A stretch of 64,000 bases of DNA from Janthinobacterium sp051380875 (GTDB lineage Bacteria > Pseudomonadota > Gammaproteobacteria > Burkholderiales > Burkholderiaceae_D), in NCBI RefSeq assembly GCF_051380875.1, contig NZ_JBNYXW010000007.1:1-64000 (forward strand). The letters are read 5' to 3'. The notes below the pieces were generated by a model, which worked only from the letters and a program-made list of their open reading frames with translations, made no database searches and was not told the DNA's origin. Both the position numbers and the translations under genes were made by a program. Positions 8,394 through 17,649 of this stretch are shown here, one piece after another. The number at the start of each line of letters is the position of its first letter. Position 1 is the stretch's first letter.

Positions 8394-10076
8394 ATGGACA
8401 AGATTTGGTTGAAGTCGTACCCGGACAGCGTTCCCGCAGAGATCGACTGCACGCAATACCGCTCCGTCACGCATTTGCTGGAAGAGTCGTTCCAGAAATA
8501 TGCGGAGCGCAACGCCTTCGTGTGCATGGATAAATTCATCACCTACCGCGAACTCGACAAGCTGTCACTGCAGATGGGCGCCTGGCTGCAAAGCAAGGGC
8601 CTGCAGCCGGGTTCGCGCGTGGCGATCATGCTGCCGAACGTGCTGCAGTATCCGGTGGCGATGGCGGCAATCTTGCGTGCCGGCTACACCGTGGTCAACG
8701 TCAACCCGCTGTATACGCCGCGTGAATTGCAGCATCAGCTGATCGATTCGGGCAGCGAGGCGATCATCGTGCTGGAAAACTTCGCCACCACGGTCGAGCA
8801 GGTGCTGCCGCATACCCAGGTCAAGCATGTGATCGTCGCCACCATGGGCGATTTGCTGGGCGGCCTGAAGGGCACGATCGTCAACTTCGTCGTGCGCAAG
8901 ATCAAGAAAATGGTGCCAGCGTTCTCCTTGCCAGGCGCCATCAGTTTCAACAAGATGCTGGCCGAGGGCGCACGCCTGACCTTGACGCCGGTGCAGCAGG
9001 GGCATGACGATATTGCCTTCCTGCAATACACGGGCGGCACTACCGGCATATCGAAAGGTGCCATGTTGTTGCATCGTAATGTGATCGCCAACGTGCTGCA
9101 AAACGAGGCGTGGATCTCGCCCGTGATGACGCCCGAAATGCGCGCCACCTCGATGGGATTCATGTGCGCCTTGCCCCTGTATCACATCTATTCGCTGACG
9201 GTCAGCGCCCTGATGGGCATGCGCGTGGGCGGCTTGAACGTGCTGATCCCCAACCCGCGCGACATACCCGGTTTCGTGAAGGAATTGGCCAAGCACAAGA
9301 TCGTCGTCTTCCCCGCCGTCAATACCCTGTACAACGCGCTGTTGAACAATGCCGAGTTCGCCAAGCTCGATTTCTCCAGCTACAAGGTGTGCAACGGCGG
9401 CGGCATGGCCCTGCAGCGCAACGTGGCCGAGCGCTGGTTGAAACTGACGGGCTGCCCGCTGATCGAAGGCTATGGCATGTCGGAAACCTCGCCCGTGGTG
9501 ACGGGCAACCGCGTCGATATCACGGAATTTACGGGCACCATCGGCTTGCCATTCCCATCGACGGAAGTGGCCATTTTGAATGACGACGGCGTGGAAGTGC
9601 CGCTGGGCGAGCCAGGCGAAATTGCCGTGCGCGGTCCGCAAGTGATGGCCGGCTACTGGCAGCGTCCGGACGAAACGGCCAAGTCGATGACGGCGGACGG
9701 CTTCTTCAAGACGGGCGACGTGGGCGTCATGGACGAGCGCGGCTATGTGAAGATCGTCGACCGCAAGAAAGACATGATCATCGTCTCGGGTTTCAATGTG
9801 TACCCGAACGAAGTGGAAGAGGTGGTCGCTGCGTGCCCAGGCGTGCTCGAATGCGCATGCATCGGCGTGCCGGACGCCAACGCGGGCGAAGCCGTGAAAG
9901 TGTTTGTCGTGCGCAAGGATCCGAATTTGACGGTGGAGCAGATCCGCGAGCATTGCAAGCATGAATTGACGGCTTACAAGAAACCGAAATACATCGAGTT
10001 CCGCGATGAATTGCCGAAGACCAACGTCGGCAAGATCTTGCGTCGTCAATTGCGCGACGAAAAGAAAGTCGCTTGA
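8394..10076 (+). CDS. fadD: Long-chain fatty-acid-CoA ligase (second tandem copy)
   Basis: 560 aa, colinear with the preceding gene and very similar along its whole length, beginning MDKIWLKSYPDSVPAEID against MEKIWLKSYPPGVPADID. All adenylation motifs are intact (YTGGTTGISKGA, GYGMSETSP, the DRKKDMIIVSGFNVYPNEVE region). Both copies therefore look functional. The most variable segments lie around the substrate-binding middle region (about residues 195-250), which suggests divergence in acyl-chain preference. The gap to the first copy is 60 bp, and both are probably on one transcript. It converges on the phosphatase gene. Confidence 0.93.
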   Translation: MDKIWLKSYPDSVPAEIDCTQYRSVTHLLEESFQKYAERNAFVCMDKFITYRELDKLSLQMGAWLQSKGLQPGSRVAIMLPNVLQYPVAMAAILRAGYTVVNVNPLYTPRELQHQLIDSGSEAIIVLENFATTVEQVLPHTQVKHVIVATMGDLLGGLKGTIVNFVVRKIKKMVPAFSLPGAISFNKMLAEGARLTLTPVQQGHDDIAFLQYTGGTTGISKGAMLLHRNVIANVLQNEAWISPVMTPEMRATSMGFMCALPLYHIYSLTVSALMGMRVGGLNVLIPNPRDIPGFVKELAKHKIVVFPAVNTLYNALLNNAEFAKLDFSSYKVCNGGGMALQRNVAERWLKLTGCPLIEGYGMSETSPVVTGNRVDITEFTGTIGLPFPSTEVAILNDDGVEVPLGEPGEIAVRGPQVMAGYWQRPDETAKSMTADGFFKTGDVGVMDERGYVKIVDRKKDMIIVSGFNVYPNEVEEVVAACPGVLECACIGVPDANAGEAVKVFVVRKDPNLTVEQIREHCKHELTAYKKPKYIEFRDELPKTNVGKILRRQLRDEKKVA

Positions 10077-10093
10077 GTTTTATTTCTGCAATC

Positions 10094-11683
10094 TTATCTC
10101 AGCAGGCCAGCTTTGCCGTCCTGGACGGTAAAACTGGCCAGTGTCGCGATGTTTGATTCACTGTCGCGTACATTTTCCAGGCCCTGGAACAGGGTCGTGG
10201 TCTTCTCCGGTGTGATTTCCATCAACATATAGCCGCGCTTGTCGCTGCGCCCGTAGCGGATGTGCGGGTTCATCGCCACGTACTCGGCCGTACGCGCCTG
10301 CGGGCGCGAGCTGGACGTGATTGAGGTGCCGCAAAACTCGGTCGCCAGCACGGGGTTGTCCGTGCTGGTGGGCCGCACGGCATCGCGGCTCAATTCCGTG
10401 GCATAAAACGTGTGCACGTCGCCCGACAGCACCAGCGGGTTGCGCGCGCCGCTGCTGTGCAGGGCGTCGAGCAGGCGCTGGCGTGCCATCGGATAGCCAT
10501 CCCAGCCATCGGTCCAGATGCGTTCATCGCCGGGGCGGGCGATGGGTACCTGGCTCGATTGTGCCATCAGGGTTTGCTGGGCCAAAATGTTCCAGCGGGC
10601 GGGAGAGTTGTCGAGGCCCGTTTGCAGCCAGCGCTGCTGTTCCTCGCCCAGCATGGTGCGCTCCGGCTTGCCCAGTTCGGGGCAGTTGCGCGTAGTGACG
10701 GAATTCGAGCCGCCGCGGCCCGCTTTGGCGCAAGCGTGGTAGGCGCGGTATTGGCGGTCATCCAGCACGTGGAAGCGCGCCAGTCGGCCCCAGTCATAGC
10801 GCTGATAGATGCGCATGTCGACAAAGCCGCGCCGTCCCAGCGGCAGCAGGCGCAGCGGCATGTGCTCATAAAACGCCTGGTAGGCGGCCGCGCGGCGCTG
10901 CAGGAACGTGGGCGTGAGCAATTCGTCGCGGTCGTTGGCATAATCGTTGGCCACTTCATGGTCATCCCACGTCACGATCCATGGCGCGGCCAGGTGCGCG
11001 CCCTGCAAGTCCTTGTCGCTCTTGTACTGCGCGTAGCGGGCGCGGTAGTCGTCCAGGCTGAAACTTTCGTGCGTGCGTATGGCCCGGCTCGGATGTTGCA
11101 GCTGGTACGGCCCCCACTCATAAATGTAGTCGCCCAGGAAAGCCACCAGGTCGGGTGCGGCTGCGGCGATATGCCGGTGCGCTGCATACGCGCCAAATTC
11201 CCAGTGCTGGCACGAGGCCACGGCCAGTTTCAGCGATGCGGGCAGGGAATCGGCTGCAGGTGCCGTACGCGTGCGGCCCACGGGACTGACGGCGTCGCCA
11301 AACATGAAGCGGTACCAGTACCAGCGCCCGGGCGCCAGGCCGCCCACGTCGATGTGCACGCTGTGCGCCAGTTCGGGCATGGCCGTGGCTTGCCCCTTGG
11401 CGACGATGCGCCGGAATGCTGCATCGTCTGCCATTTCCCAGCGCACGTTCAAGGCGATGGCCGGCGTGGCTGCCGCTTGCAGCGGGTCGTAGCAGATGCG
11501 CGTCCACAGCACGATGGCGTCGGGCAGGGGCGAACCTGAGGCGACGCCGAGCGCGAATGGATAGCCGCTGCCGTTCAGGCGCGTGGCGGCGCCGGCACTG
11601 GAGCCTGACAGCACGCTGCCCGCGGCGGCCAGTGCGCCTATGCGCGCAGCACTGAGCAGGAAGATGCGGCGCTGGCTATCCAT
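10094..11683 (-). CDS. phoD: Alkaline phosphatase D family protein (PhoD-like, Tat-exported)
   Basis: 529 aa. The N-terminus MDSQRRIFLLSAARIG is a twin-arginine signal followed by a hydrophobic stretch, which fits Tat export to the periplasm. The metallophosphoesterase core shows FLGDYIYE, TWDDHEVANDYA and LSGDVHTFYA, which are the PhoD-family metal-binding blocks. Members are calcium/iron-dependent phosphomonoesterases or phosphodiesterases often made under phosphate starvation. ATG 11683 is chosen because it puts the RR motif at the N-terminus; 28 upstream residues are open but lack signal-peptide character. The thioesterase gene ends 16 bp upstream. No Pho box was recognised. Confidence 0.88.
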   Translation of the reverse strand: MDSQRRIFLLSAARIGALAAAGSVLSGSSAGAATRLNGSGYPFALGVASGSPLPDAIVLWTRICYDPLQAAATPAIALNVRWEMADDAAFRRIVAKGQATAMPELAHSVHIDVGGLAPGRWYWYRFMFGDAVSPVGRTRTAPAADSLPASLKLAVASCQHWEFGAYAAHRHIAAAAPDLVAFLGDYIYEWGPYQLQHPSRAIRTHESFSLDDYRARYAQYKSDKDLQGAHLAAPWIVTWDDHEVANDYANDRDELLTPTFLQRRAAAYQAFYEHMPLRLLPLGRRGFVDMRIYQRYDWGRLARFHVLDDRQYRAYHACAKAGRGGSNSVTTRNCPELGKPERTMLGEEQQRWLQTGLDNSPARWNILAQQTLMAQSSQVPIARPGDERIWTDGWDGYPMARQRLLDALHSSGARNPLVLSGDVHTFYATELSRDAVRPTSTDNPVLATEFCGTSITSSSRPQARTAEYVAMNPHIRYGRSDKRGYMLMEITPEKTTTLFQGLENVRDSESNIATLASFTVQDGKAGLLR

Positions 11684-11699
11684 GTGGACGGTTGTGGAA

Positions 11700-12140
11700 C
11701 TAATGCGACAGCAGGGTCTCGATCGGTGGCACCTGGCGCGGCTTGCGGTCGGAATCGGTGGCCACATAGATCAGGGTCGCTTCCGTGACTTTCACGATGC
11801 ACGCCTGCAGGCGGTTGCGCTCGGCATATACTTCGACATTGACGGTGATCGAGGTATTGCCAATCTTGACGATATCGGCGTAGAAAGAGAGTAGATCGCC
11901 GACGAAGACGGGATTTTTGAAGATGAATGAATTGACGGCAATGGTGGCGACACGACCGTTGGCACGCCGCGTGGCGGGCAGCGAGCCGGCAATATCGACT
12001 TGCGCCATGATCCAGCCGCCAAAGACGTCGCCGTACACATTGGCGTCCGACGGCGCGGGCATCATGCGCAGTTCGGGCATTTTTCCGGCGGGCAGGCCGG
12101 AAGCGAGGCAGTTGTCAGGGCGGTTGGGGGAGGTGCTCAT
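11700..12140 (-). CDS. Acyl-CoA thioesterase, hotdog fold (YciA-like)
   Basis: 146 aa, the usual length for YciA-type enzymes, which hydrolyse short to long acyl-CoA in the cytoplasm. The hotdog segment reads NVYGDVFGGWIMAQVDIAGS near residues 33-52, containing the family's GDxFGGW active-site block. A TATDSDRKPR-type tail follows. It lies upstream of the PhoD-like gene on the same strand with a 16-bp gap, and is divergent from the ABC exporter. It may recycle CoA with the two nearby fadD products, but that link is only positional. Confidence 0.87.
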   Translation of the reverse strand: MSTSPNRPDNCLASGLPAGKMPELRMMPAPSDANVYGDVFGGWIMAQVDIAGSLPATRRANGRVATIAVNSFIFKNPVFVGDLLSFYADIVKIGNTSITVNVEVYAERNRLQACIVKVTEATLIYVATDSDRKPRQVPPIETLLSH

Positions 12141-12201
12141 CTTTTATTCTCATGAAAGGCTACAATTGCCCCGATTGAACCATAAAAAGCCGACCTTCGC
12201 C

Positions 12202-14052
12202 ATGCGCCGTTCCCAGACTTCCCCTCCGCCCCGCTCTCCAGCCTCCGCCAACCACAGCGATTTCGCCACCATCAAGACCTTGCTACCGTATCTGTGGGTC
12301 TACAAATGGCGGGTGCTGCTGGCGCTGCTATGCCTGGTGGGTGCCAAGCTGGCCAACGTGGGCGTGCCCCTGATACTGAAAAAACTCGTCGACGCCATGA
12401 CGATCACGGTCACCCATCCGCAAGCGCTGCTGGTGTTGCCGGTAAGCTTGCTGGTGGTGTATGGCTTGCTGCGCCTGTCGACCACCTTGTTTACCGAGCT
12501 GCGCGAATTCCTGTTTGCCCGCGTCACGCAGCGCGCCGTGCGCACCATTGCGCTGCAAGTGTTCCGCCACCTGCATGCGCTCTCCTTGCGCTTTCACTTG
12601 AACAGGCAAACGGGCGGCATGACGCGCGATATCGAACGCGGTACGCGCAGCGTCGGTTCGCTCATTTCCTACACCTTGTTCAATATCTTGCCGACGTTGG
12701 TGGAAATTACCCTGGTGCTCGGCTATCTGGTCTTGCATTACGACATCTGGTTCACCGTGATCACGGCCGTCGCGCTGGTGTCGTACATTACGTTTACCGT
12801 ACTGGTGACGAACTGGCGCACGCATTTCCGCCGGACCATGAATGACCTCGACTCAAAAGCCAATACCAAGGCCATCGATTCGCTGATCAACTATGAAACC
12901 GTGAAGTATTTCGGCAACGAGGATTACGAGGCGAAGCGCTATGACGAAGGCTTGCAGCGCTATGAATCGGCCGCTGTCAAATCGCAGACTTCCTTGTCCT
13001 TGCTCAATACGGGCCAGTCGCTGATCATCGCCACGGCCGTCACCTTGATTTTGTGGCGCGCCACGGTGGGTGTAATCGACGGCACGATGACCCTGGGCGA
13101 CCTGGTGCTGGTGAACGCCTTCATGATCCAGCTGTATATTCCCCTCAATTTCCTGGGCGTGATTTACCGCGAAATCAAGCAAAGCCTGGCCGACATGGAG
13201 CGCTTGTTCTCCCTGCTGAACGAAAACCGCGAAATTGCCGATACGCCGGGCGCCAGGCCGCTCGTTACGCATGGCGCGGCCGTGCGTTTCGCGCATGTGG
13301 ACTTCAGCTATGAAGCCAAGCGGCAAATCCTGTTCGACGTGGATTTCCATATCGCAGCCGGCACCACCACGGCCGTGGTGGGGCATAGCGGTTCGGGCAA
13401 GTCGACCCTGTCGCGCCTGCTGTTCCGCTTCTATGAAGTCGATGGCGGCGGCATCACCATCGATGGCCAGGATTTGCGCAATATCACGCAGGACTCGCTG
13501 CGCGCCGCCATCGGCATCGTGCCGCAAGACACGGTCTTGTTCAATGACACCATCGAATACAACATCGCCTACGGCAAGCCGGGCGCCAGCAAGGACGCCA
13601 TCGTGGCGGCGGCCAAGGCGGCATCGATCCATGATTTCATTGAAAGTTTGCCAGATGGGTACAACTCCATGGTGGGCGAGCGGGGCTTGAAGCTGTCGGG
13701 TGGCGAAAAGCAGCGCGTGGCCATCGCCCGTACCTTGCTGAAAGATCCGGCCATCCTGATCTTCGATGAAGCCACTTCGGCGCTCGACTCCAAGGCCGAG
13801 CAGGCGATCCAGTCGCAACTGAAGGAAATCGCCAAAAACCGCACCACCCTGGTGATTGCCCACCGCCTGTCGACGGTGGCGGACGCCCAGCAAATCCTGG
13901 TGCTCGACCATGGCCGCATCGTCGAGCGGGGCACACATCCACAATTGCTGGCCGCGAACGGCCTGTATGCGCAGATGTGGCAACGCCAGCAGGCGAATAT
14001 GGACGATGATGCGGAAGAGGACGAGCTGGCGGGGCTGGCACCGGCAAAATAA
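12202..14052 (+). CDS. ABC exporter, Atm1/HMT1-type (fused permease-ATPase)
   Basis: 616 aa half-transporter. About six membrane segments occupy residues 35-320, including the FHLNRQTGGMTRDIERG intracellular segment typical of the Atm1 (ABCB7) group. The ATPase domain has Walker A GHSGSGKST, signature LSGGEKQRVAIART and Walker B AILIFDEATSALD. Bacterial Atm1 proteins export glutathione-linked or metal-thiol compounds, so a role in iron-sulfur or heavy-metal homeostasis is inferred. The start at 12202 follows the divergent thioesterase by 61 bp. The frame is open another 95 codons upstream, but those overlap the neighbour. Confidence 0.9.
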   Translation: MRRSQTSPPPRSPASANHSDFATIKTLLPYLWVYKWRVLLALLCLVGAKLANVGVPLILKKLVDAMTITVTHPQALLVLPVSLLVVYGLLRLSTTLFTELREFLFARVTQRAVRTIALQVFRHLHALSLRFHLNRQTGGMTRDIERGTRSVGSLISYTLFNILPTLVEITLVLGYLVLHYDIWFTVITAVALVSYITFTVLVTNWRTHFRRTMNDLDSKANTKAIDSLINYETVKYFGNEDYEAKRYDEGLQRYESAAVKSQTSLSLLNTGQSLIIATAVTLILWRATVGVIDGTMTLGDLVLVNAFMIQLYIPLNFLGVIYREIKQSLADMERLFSLLNENREIADTPGARPLVTHGAAVRFAHVDFSYEAKRQILFDVDFHIAAGTTTAVVGHSGSGKSTLSRLLFRFYEVDGGGITIDGQDLRNITQDSLRAAIGIVPQDTVLFNDTIEYNIAYGKPGASKDAIVAAAKAASIHDFIESLPDGYNSMVGERGLKLSGGEKQRVAIARTLLKDPAILIFDEATSALDSKAEQAIQSQLKEIAKNRTTLVIAHRLSTVADAQQILVLDHGRIVERGTHPQLLAANGLYAQMWQRQQANMDDDAEEDELAGLAPAK

Positions 14053-14100
14053 ATCGGGAATGGGAAATCAGTAGGAAAAATGCTACAGGCGCCGTGATTC

Positions 14101-14124
14101 AGGCGCGCGTATAGCGCCTATTTG
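14101..14124 (+). terminator. Weak hairpin after the Atm1-type gene
   Basis: A 6-bp GC stem (14101-14106 with 14114-14119, loop of seven) is followed by only a short ATTT stretch. It is a possible weak terminator between the exporter and gltI. Confidence 0.4.
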
Positions 14125-14246
14125 AGGGCAATCGCAGAAAACGGCTCGCCAGCGCTAAAAATGAAATAAAATTAATTCCATTGGTGGCGTCTGCACCACA
14201 GTTGTTTCGTCCGGAATACATTCGGTTTGTCCGCCCAGGAGAATTT

Positions 14247-15203
14247 ATGAAATTGACCAAAATCATCGCCACACTGCTCAGCGTCGGCGTCTTCAGCAGC
14301 ATGGCGCCTGCCCAGGCCCAGGAATTGACCGGCACATTGGCCAAGATCAAGAAAGCCGGTTCCGTCACCCTCGGTGTGCGCGACGGCTCCGTACCCTTCT
14401 CCTATCTTGATGACAAGCAGCAATACCAGGGTTACTCGATCGACCTGTGCATGAAAGTAGTCACGGCCCTGCAAAAGCATCTGGGCATGAGCGAATTGAA
14501 AGTGGTGATGAGCCCTGTCACTTCGGCCAACCGCATCCCGCTAATGGCCAACGGCACCATCGACCTCGAATGTGGTTCGACCACGAACAACCTGGAACGC
14601 CAGCAGCAGGTGGCGTTCGCCCCCACCATGTTCGTCATCGGCAACCGCGTGCTGTCGAAAAAAACCTCGAACATCAAGACGCTGGACGATTTGCGCGGCA
14701 AGACTTTGGTCGCCACGGCCGGTACCTCCACCGTCAAGCAGATGACGATACTGAACAAGGAAAAAAACCTGGGCATGAATATCGCCATCGCCAAGGACCA
14801 TCCTGAATCGTTCCTGATGCTGGAAACGGGCCGCGCGGTAGCCGAAGCCAACGATGACATTTTGCTGGCGTCGCAAGTGGCCAATTCGAAGAATCCGAAC
14901 GACTACGAAATTACCAAGGAAGCGTTGTCCGTCGAGCCCTACGGCATCATGCTGCGCAAGAACGACCCGGTCTTCAAGAAGGTCGTCGACGATGCGCTGA
15001 TCCGCCTGTACAAGAGCGAAGACATCAACCGCATCTACGCCAAGTGGTTTACCTCGGCGATCCCGCCGAAAAACATCAACTTGAAATTCCCCATGCCGCC
15101 GCAATTGAAGGCGGTCTTCATGAATCCGACCGACTCCGGTGATCCGGCGGCGTATGCGGCCGTGCCCGAAGCGCAGAAGACGTCGGATAAACGGAAAAAA
15201 TAA
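14247..15203 (+). CDS. gltI: Glutamate/aspartate ABC transporter, periplasmic binding protein
   Basis: 318 aa. It has an N-terminal signal peptide (MKLTKIIATLL... cleavage near AQAQ), then an SBP family 3 domain with the VTLGVRDGSVPFSY and GYSIDLCMKV blocks and an arginine-containing ligand motif near VTSANRIPLM. It delivers acidic amino acids to the GltJK channel. ATG 14247 has AGGAG 4-5 nt upstream (14238-14242); the longer open frame is not supported. It is the first gene of gltIJKL. The long gap to gltJ (100 bp) leaves room for a processing site that would keep binding protein in excess. Confidence 0.93.
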   Translation: MKLTKIIATLLSVGVFSSMAPAQAQELTGTLAKIKKAGSVTLGVRDGSVPFSYLDDKQQYQGYSIDLCMKVVTALQKHLGMSELKVVMSPVTSANRIPLMANGTIDLECGSTTNNLERQQQVAFAPTMFVIGNRVLSKKTSNIKTLDDLRGKTLVATAGTSTVKQMTILNKEKNLGMNIAIAKDHPESFLMLETGRAVAEANDDILLASQVANSKNPNDYEITKEALSVEPYGIMLRKNDPVFKKVVDDALIRLYKSEDINRIYAKWFTSAIPPKNINLKFPMPPQLKAVFMNPTDSGDPAAYAAVPEAQKTSDKRKK

Positions 15204-15303
15204 CAAGACTGCGTAAAAAACCGGGGGGCGCAAGCCTCCCGTTTCATTTGCGGGGCGGGTGGCCGGCTGGCCGCTGCCCTTGAGCTGCAAGGGAAGGATG
15301 ATC

Positions 15304-16053
15304 ATGAATTACAACTGGAATTGGCGCATCTTCTGGGAGATGTCACCCGATGGCGTCGGCACGTATATGGACACCCTGTGGTCCGGTCTGGTCTGGACCC
15401 TGGCCACGGCCGGCGCGGCCTGGATCATGGCCCTGGTTTTGGGGCTGGTGATCGGCACCGTGCGCACCTTGCCGAATAAATGGGTGGTGGGCGTGGCCAA
15501 CGCGTATGTCGAATTGTTCCGCAACGTGCCGCTGCTGGTGCAGATGTTCCTCTGGTATTTCGTCATGCCGGAACTGCTGCCCACCGACATGGGCAACTGG
15601 GTCAAGTCGTTGCCGAACGCGCCGTTCGTCACGGCTGTTTTGTGCCTGGGATTTTTCACGTCTTCGCGCGTCGCCGTGCAGGTGACGACGGGGATCGAGG
15701 CGCTGCCGCGCGGGCAGAAACTGGCCGGCACGGCGCTGGGATTGACCCTGCCGCAAACCTACCGTTTCATTTTGCTGCCGATGGCGGCGCGCGTCATCAT
15801 GCCGCCCCTGACCAGCGAGTTTTTGAACATCATCAAGAACAGTTCCGTGGCACTGACCATCGGCCTGGTAGAACTGACAGCCAGCGCGCGCGCCATCCAG
15901 GAGTTTTCGTTCCAGGTATTCGAGGCGTTTTCGGCCGCCACCATCATCTACATCGTCGTCAATTTGCTGGTGGTGGTGCTGATGCATCTGATCGAGAAAA
16001 AGGCCGCCATTCCCGGCTTCATCGTCGCCGGCGCCAAGACGGGAGGACACTGA
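15304..16053 (+). CDS. gltJ: Glutamate/aspartate ABC transporter permease GltJ
   Basis: 249 aa, with about five transmembrane helices and the HisMQ-type permease fold. The EAA loop is visible as GQKLAGTALGLTLPQTYRFI near residues 138-158. ATG 15304 (MNYNWNWRIFWEM) is preferred over 15298 because the AAGGGAAGG ribosome-binding site directly abuts 15298 and leaves 6 nt to 15304. The MNYNW start also resembles GltJ of enterobacteria. It is followed after 1 nt by gltK. Confidence 0.93.
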   Translation: MNYNWNWRIFWEMSPDGVGTYMDTLWSGLVWTLATAGAAWIMALVLGLVIGTVRTLPNKWVVGVANAYVELFRNVPLLVQMFLWYFVMPELLPTDMGNWVKSLPNAPFVTAVLCLGFFTSSRVAVQVTTGIEALPRGQKLAGTALGLTLPQTYRFILLPMAARVIMPPLTSEFLNIIKNSSVALTIGLVELTASARAIQEFSFQVFEAFSAATIIYIVVNLLVVVLMHLIEKKAAIPGFIVAGAKTGGH

Positions 16054-16054
16054 C

Positions 16055-16747
16055 ATGTTTGGTAATTTCGACTTCGACGTCATCTCCCGTTCGTGGGTGT
16101 ACCTGTTCCAGACCGGCATGGTATTTACGCTGAAACTGACGGCGCTGGCCATGGTTGGCGGCATCGTGCTGGGCACCTTGCTGGCGCTGATGCGCTTGTC
16201 GGGCAACCGCATCGTCTCGGGCGTGGCATCGAGCTACGTCAACCTGATACGCTCGATCCCGCTGGTGCTGGTGATCTTCTGGTTCTACTTCCTGGTGCCG
16301 TATATCGCCGCCTGGATCATCGGTGCCGATGAACCCGTGAAGGTGGGCGCGTTTTCGTCCGCACTGATCACCTTCATCATGTTCGAGGCGGCATACTATT
16401 GCGAGATCATGCGCAGCGGCATACAGTCGATTCCCCGCGGCCAGGTGTGGGCGGGCCAGGCGCTGGGCATGAATTACGCGCAGACCATGGCCAGCATCGT
16501 GCTGCCACAGGCCTTCCGTAACATGATCCCTGTGCTGCTGACGCAAACCATCGTGCTATTCCAGGACGTGTCGCTGGTGTATGTGCTGTCGATTCCCGAT
16601 TTCGTCGGCGCCGCCTCGAAAATCGCCCAGCGCGATGGCCGCCTGGTGGAGATGTACGTGTTTGTCGCCGTGGTGTATTTCGTGCTGTGCTTTGCCTTGT
16701 CGTTCCTGGTAAAACGCCTGCAGAAACGCGTCGCCATCATTCGCTAA
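16055..16747 (+). CDS. gltK: Glutamate/aspartate ABC transporter permease GltK
   Basis: 230 aa, the partner of GltJ in the heteromeric inner-membrane channel. The EAA motif region is RGQVWAGQALGMNYAQTM. The start codon comes one base after the gltJ stop, with GGAGGAC about 10 nt upstream, so translation is coupled. gltL follows 19 bp later. Confidence 0.93.
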   Translation: MFGNFDFDVISRSWVYLFQTGMVFTLKLTALAMVGGIVLGTLLALMRLSGNRIVSGVASSYVNLIRSIPLVLVIFWFYFLVPYIAAWIIGADEPVKVGAFSSALITFIMFEAAYYCEIMRSGIQSIPRGQVWAGQALGMNYAQTMASIVLPQAFRNMIPVLLTQTIVLFQDVSLVYVLSIPDFVGAASKIAQRDGRLVEMYVFVAVVYFVLCFALSFLVKRLQKRVAIIR

Positions 16748-16766
16748 CCGAGAAAGAAAGAACAAG

Positions 16767-17492
16767 ATGATCGAACTCAATAACGTCAGCAAATGGTATG
16801 GCCAGTTCCAGGTGCTGACTGACTGTACTACCAAGGTAGCCAAGGGCGACGTGATGGTCATTTGCGGCCCGTCCGGTTCCGGCAAGTCGACGCTGATCAA
16901 GACGGTCAATGGCCTCGAACCGATCCAGCAGGGGCAAATCATTGTCGACGGCATCAGCGTCAACGACCCGAAGACGAACCTGTCGAAACTGCGCGCGCGC
17001 ATCGGCATGGTGTTCCAGAATTTCGAGCTGTTCCCGCACCTGTCGATCCGCGAAAACCTGACCATCGGCCAGATCAAGGTGCTGGGGCGCAGCGCCGATG
17101 AAGCCAATGCCAAGGGCTTGAAATACCTGGACCGCGTGGGCTTGCTGTCGCAGCAGGATAAATTTCCCGGCCAGCTGTCGGGCGGCCAGCAGCAGCGCGT
17201 GGCGATCGCCAGGGCGCTGTCGATGGACCCGATCGCCATGCTGTTCGACGAACCGACTTCCGCGCTCGACCCGGAGATGATCAACGAGGTGCTCGACGTG
17301 ATGGTGGGGCTGGCGCAGGAAGGCATGACGATGATGGTCGTGACCCACGAAATGGGTTTTGCCAAGCGCGTGGCCAACCGCATCGTCTTCATGGACCAGG
17401 GCAAGATCATCGAAGATTGCAGCAAGGATGATTTCTTCAACACCACCCGCTCGGACCGTGCGCGCGACTTCCTGGCTAAAATCATTCACTAA
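16767..17492 (+). CDS. gltL: Glutamate/aspartate ABC transporter ATPase GltL
   Basis: 241 aa, full length. Walker A GPSGSGKST is near residue 34, the signature is LSGGQQQRVAIARAL, Walker B is MLFDEPTSALDPE, and the switch histidine lies in VVTHEMGFA. It powers acidic amino-acid import. Together with GltIJK it is a complete system, which matters here because the window also encodes a large glutamate dehydrogenase and two amino-acid permeases. Confidence 0.95.
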   Translation: MIELNNVSKWYGQFQVLTDCTTKVAKGDVMVICGPSGSGKSTLIKTVNGLEPIQQGQIIVDGISVNDPKTNLSKLRARIGMVFQNFELFPHLSIRENLTIGQIKVLGRSADEANAKGLKYLDRVGLLSQQDKFPGQLSGGQQQRVAIARALSMDPIAMLFDEPTSALDPEMINEVLDVMVGLAQEGMTMMVVTHEMGFAKRVANRIVFMDQGKIIEDCSKDDFFNTTRSDRARDFLAKIIH

Positions 17493-17511
17493 GCATTCGG
17501 CAATTCACTGA

Positions 17512-17569
17512 ACGGGCATTGGCAATGCCCGTACTCAGACAAATGTCCGGCGCCACACTGGCGCTGGAC
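17512..17569 (+). terminator. Two consecutive hairpins after gltL
   Basis: A perfect 9-bp stem (17512-17520 with 17524-17532, loop GGC) is followed by a second near-perfect stem between 17545 and 17569. Neither has a U-tract. They probably mark the 3' end of gltIJKL by stabilising the mRNA or helping Rho-type termination. Confidence 0.45.
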
Positions 17570-17649
17570 AAGCTGCCGCGCCGCCGGTAAAGGGGCTCTG
17601 CGGCTGGTAAAATGGAGTTATCCGCAATGACCGCCTGAGAGCAGCCGCC

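Noticed and set aside
11917..12201. Longer N-terminus (95 extra residues) for the Atm1-type exporter
   Set aside because: It would overlap most of the divergent thioesterase gene, and the added sequence has no membrane or domain character.
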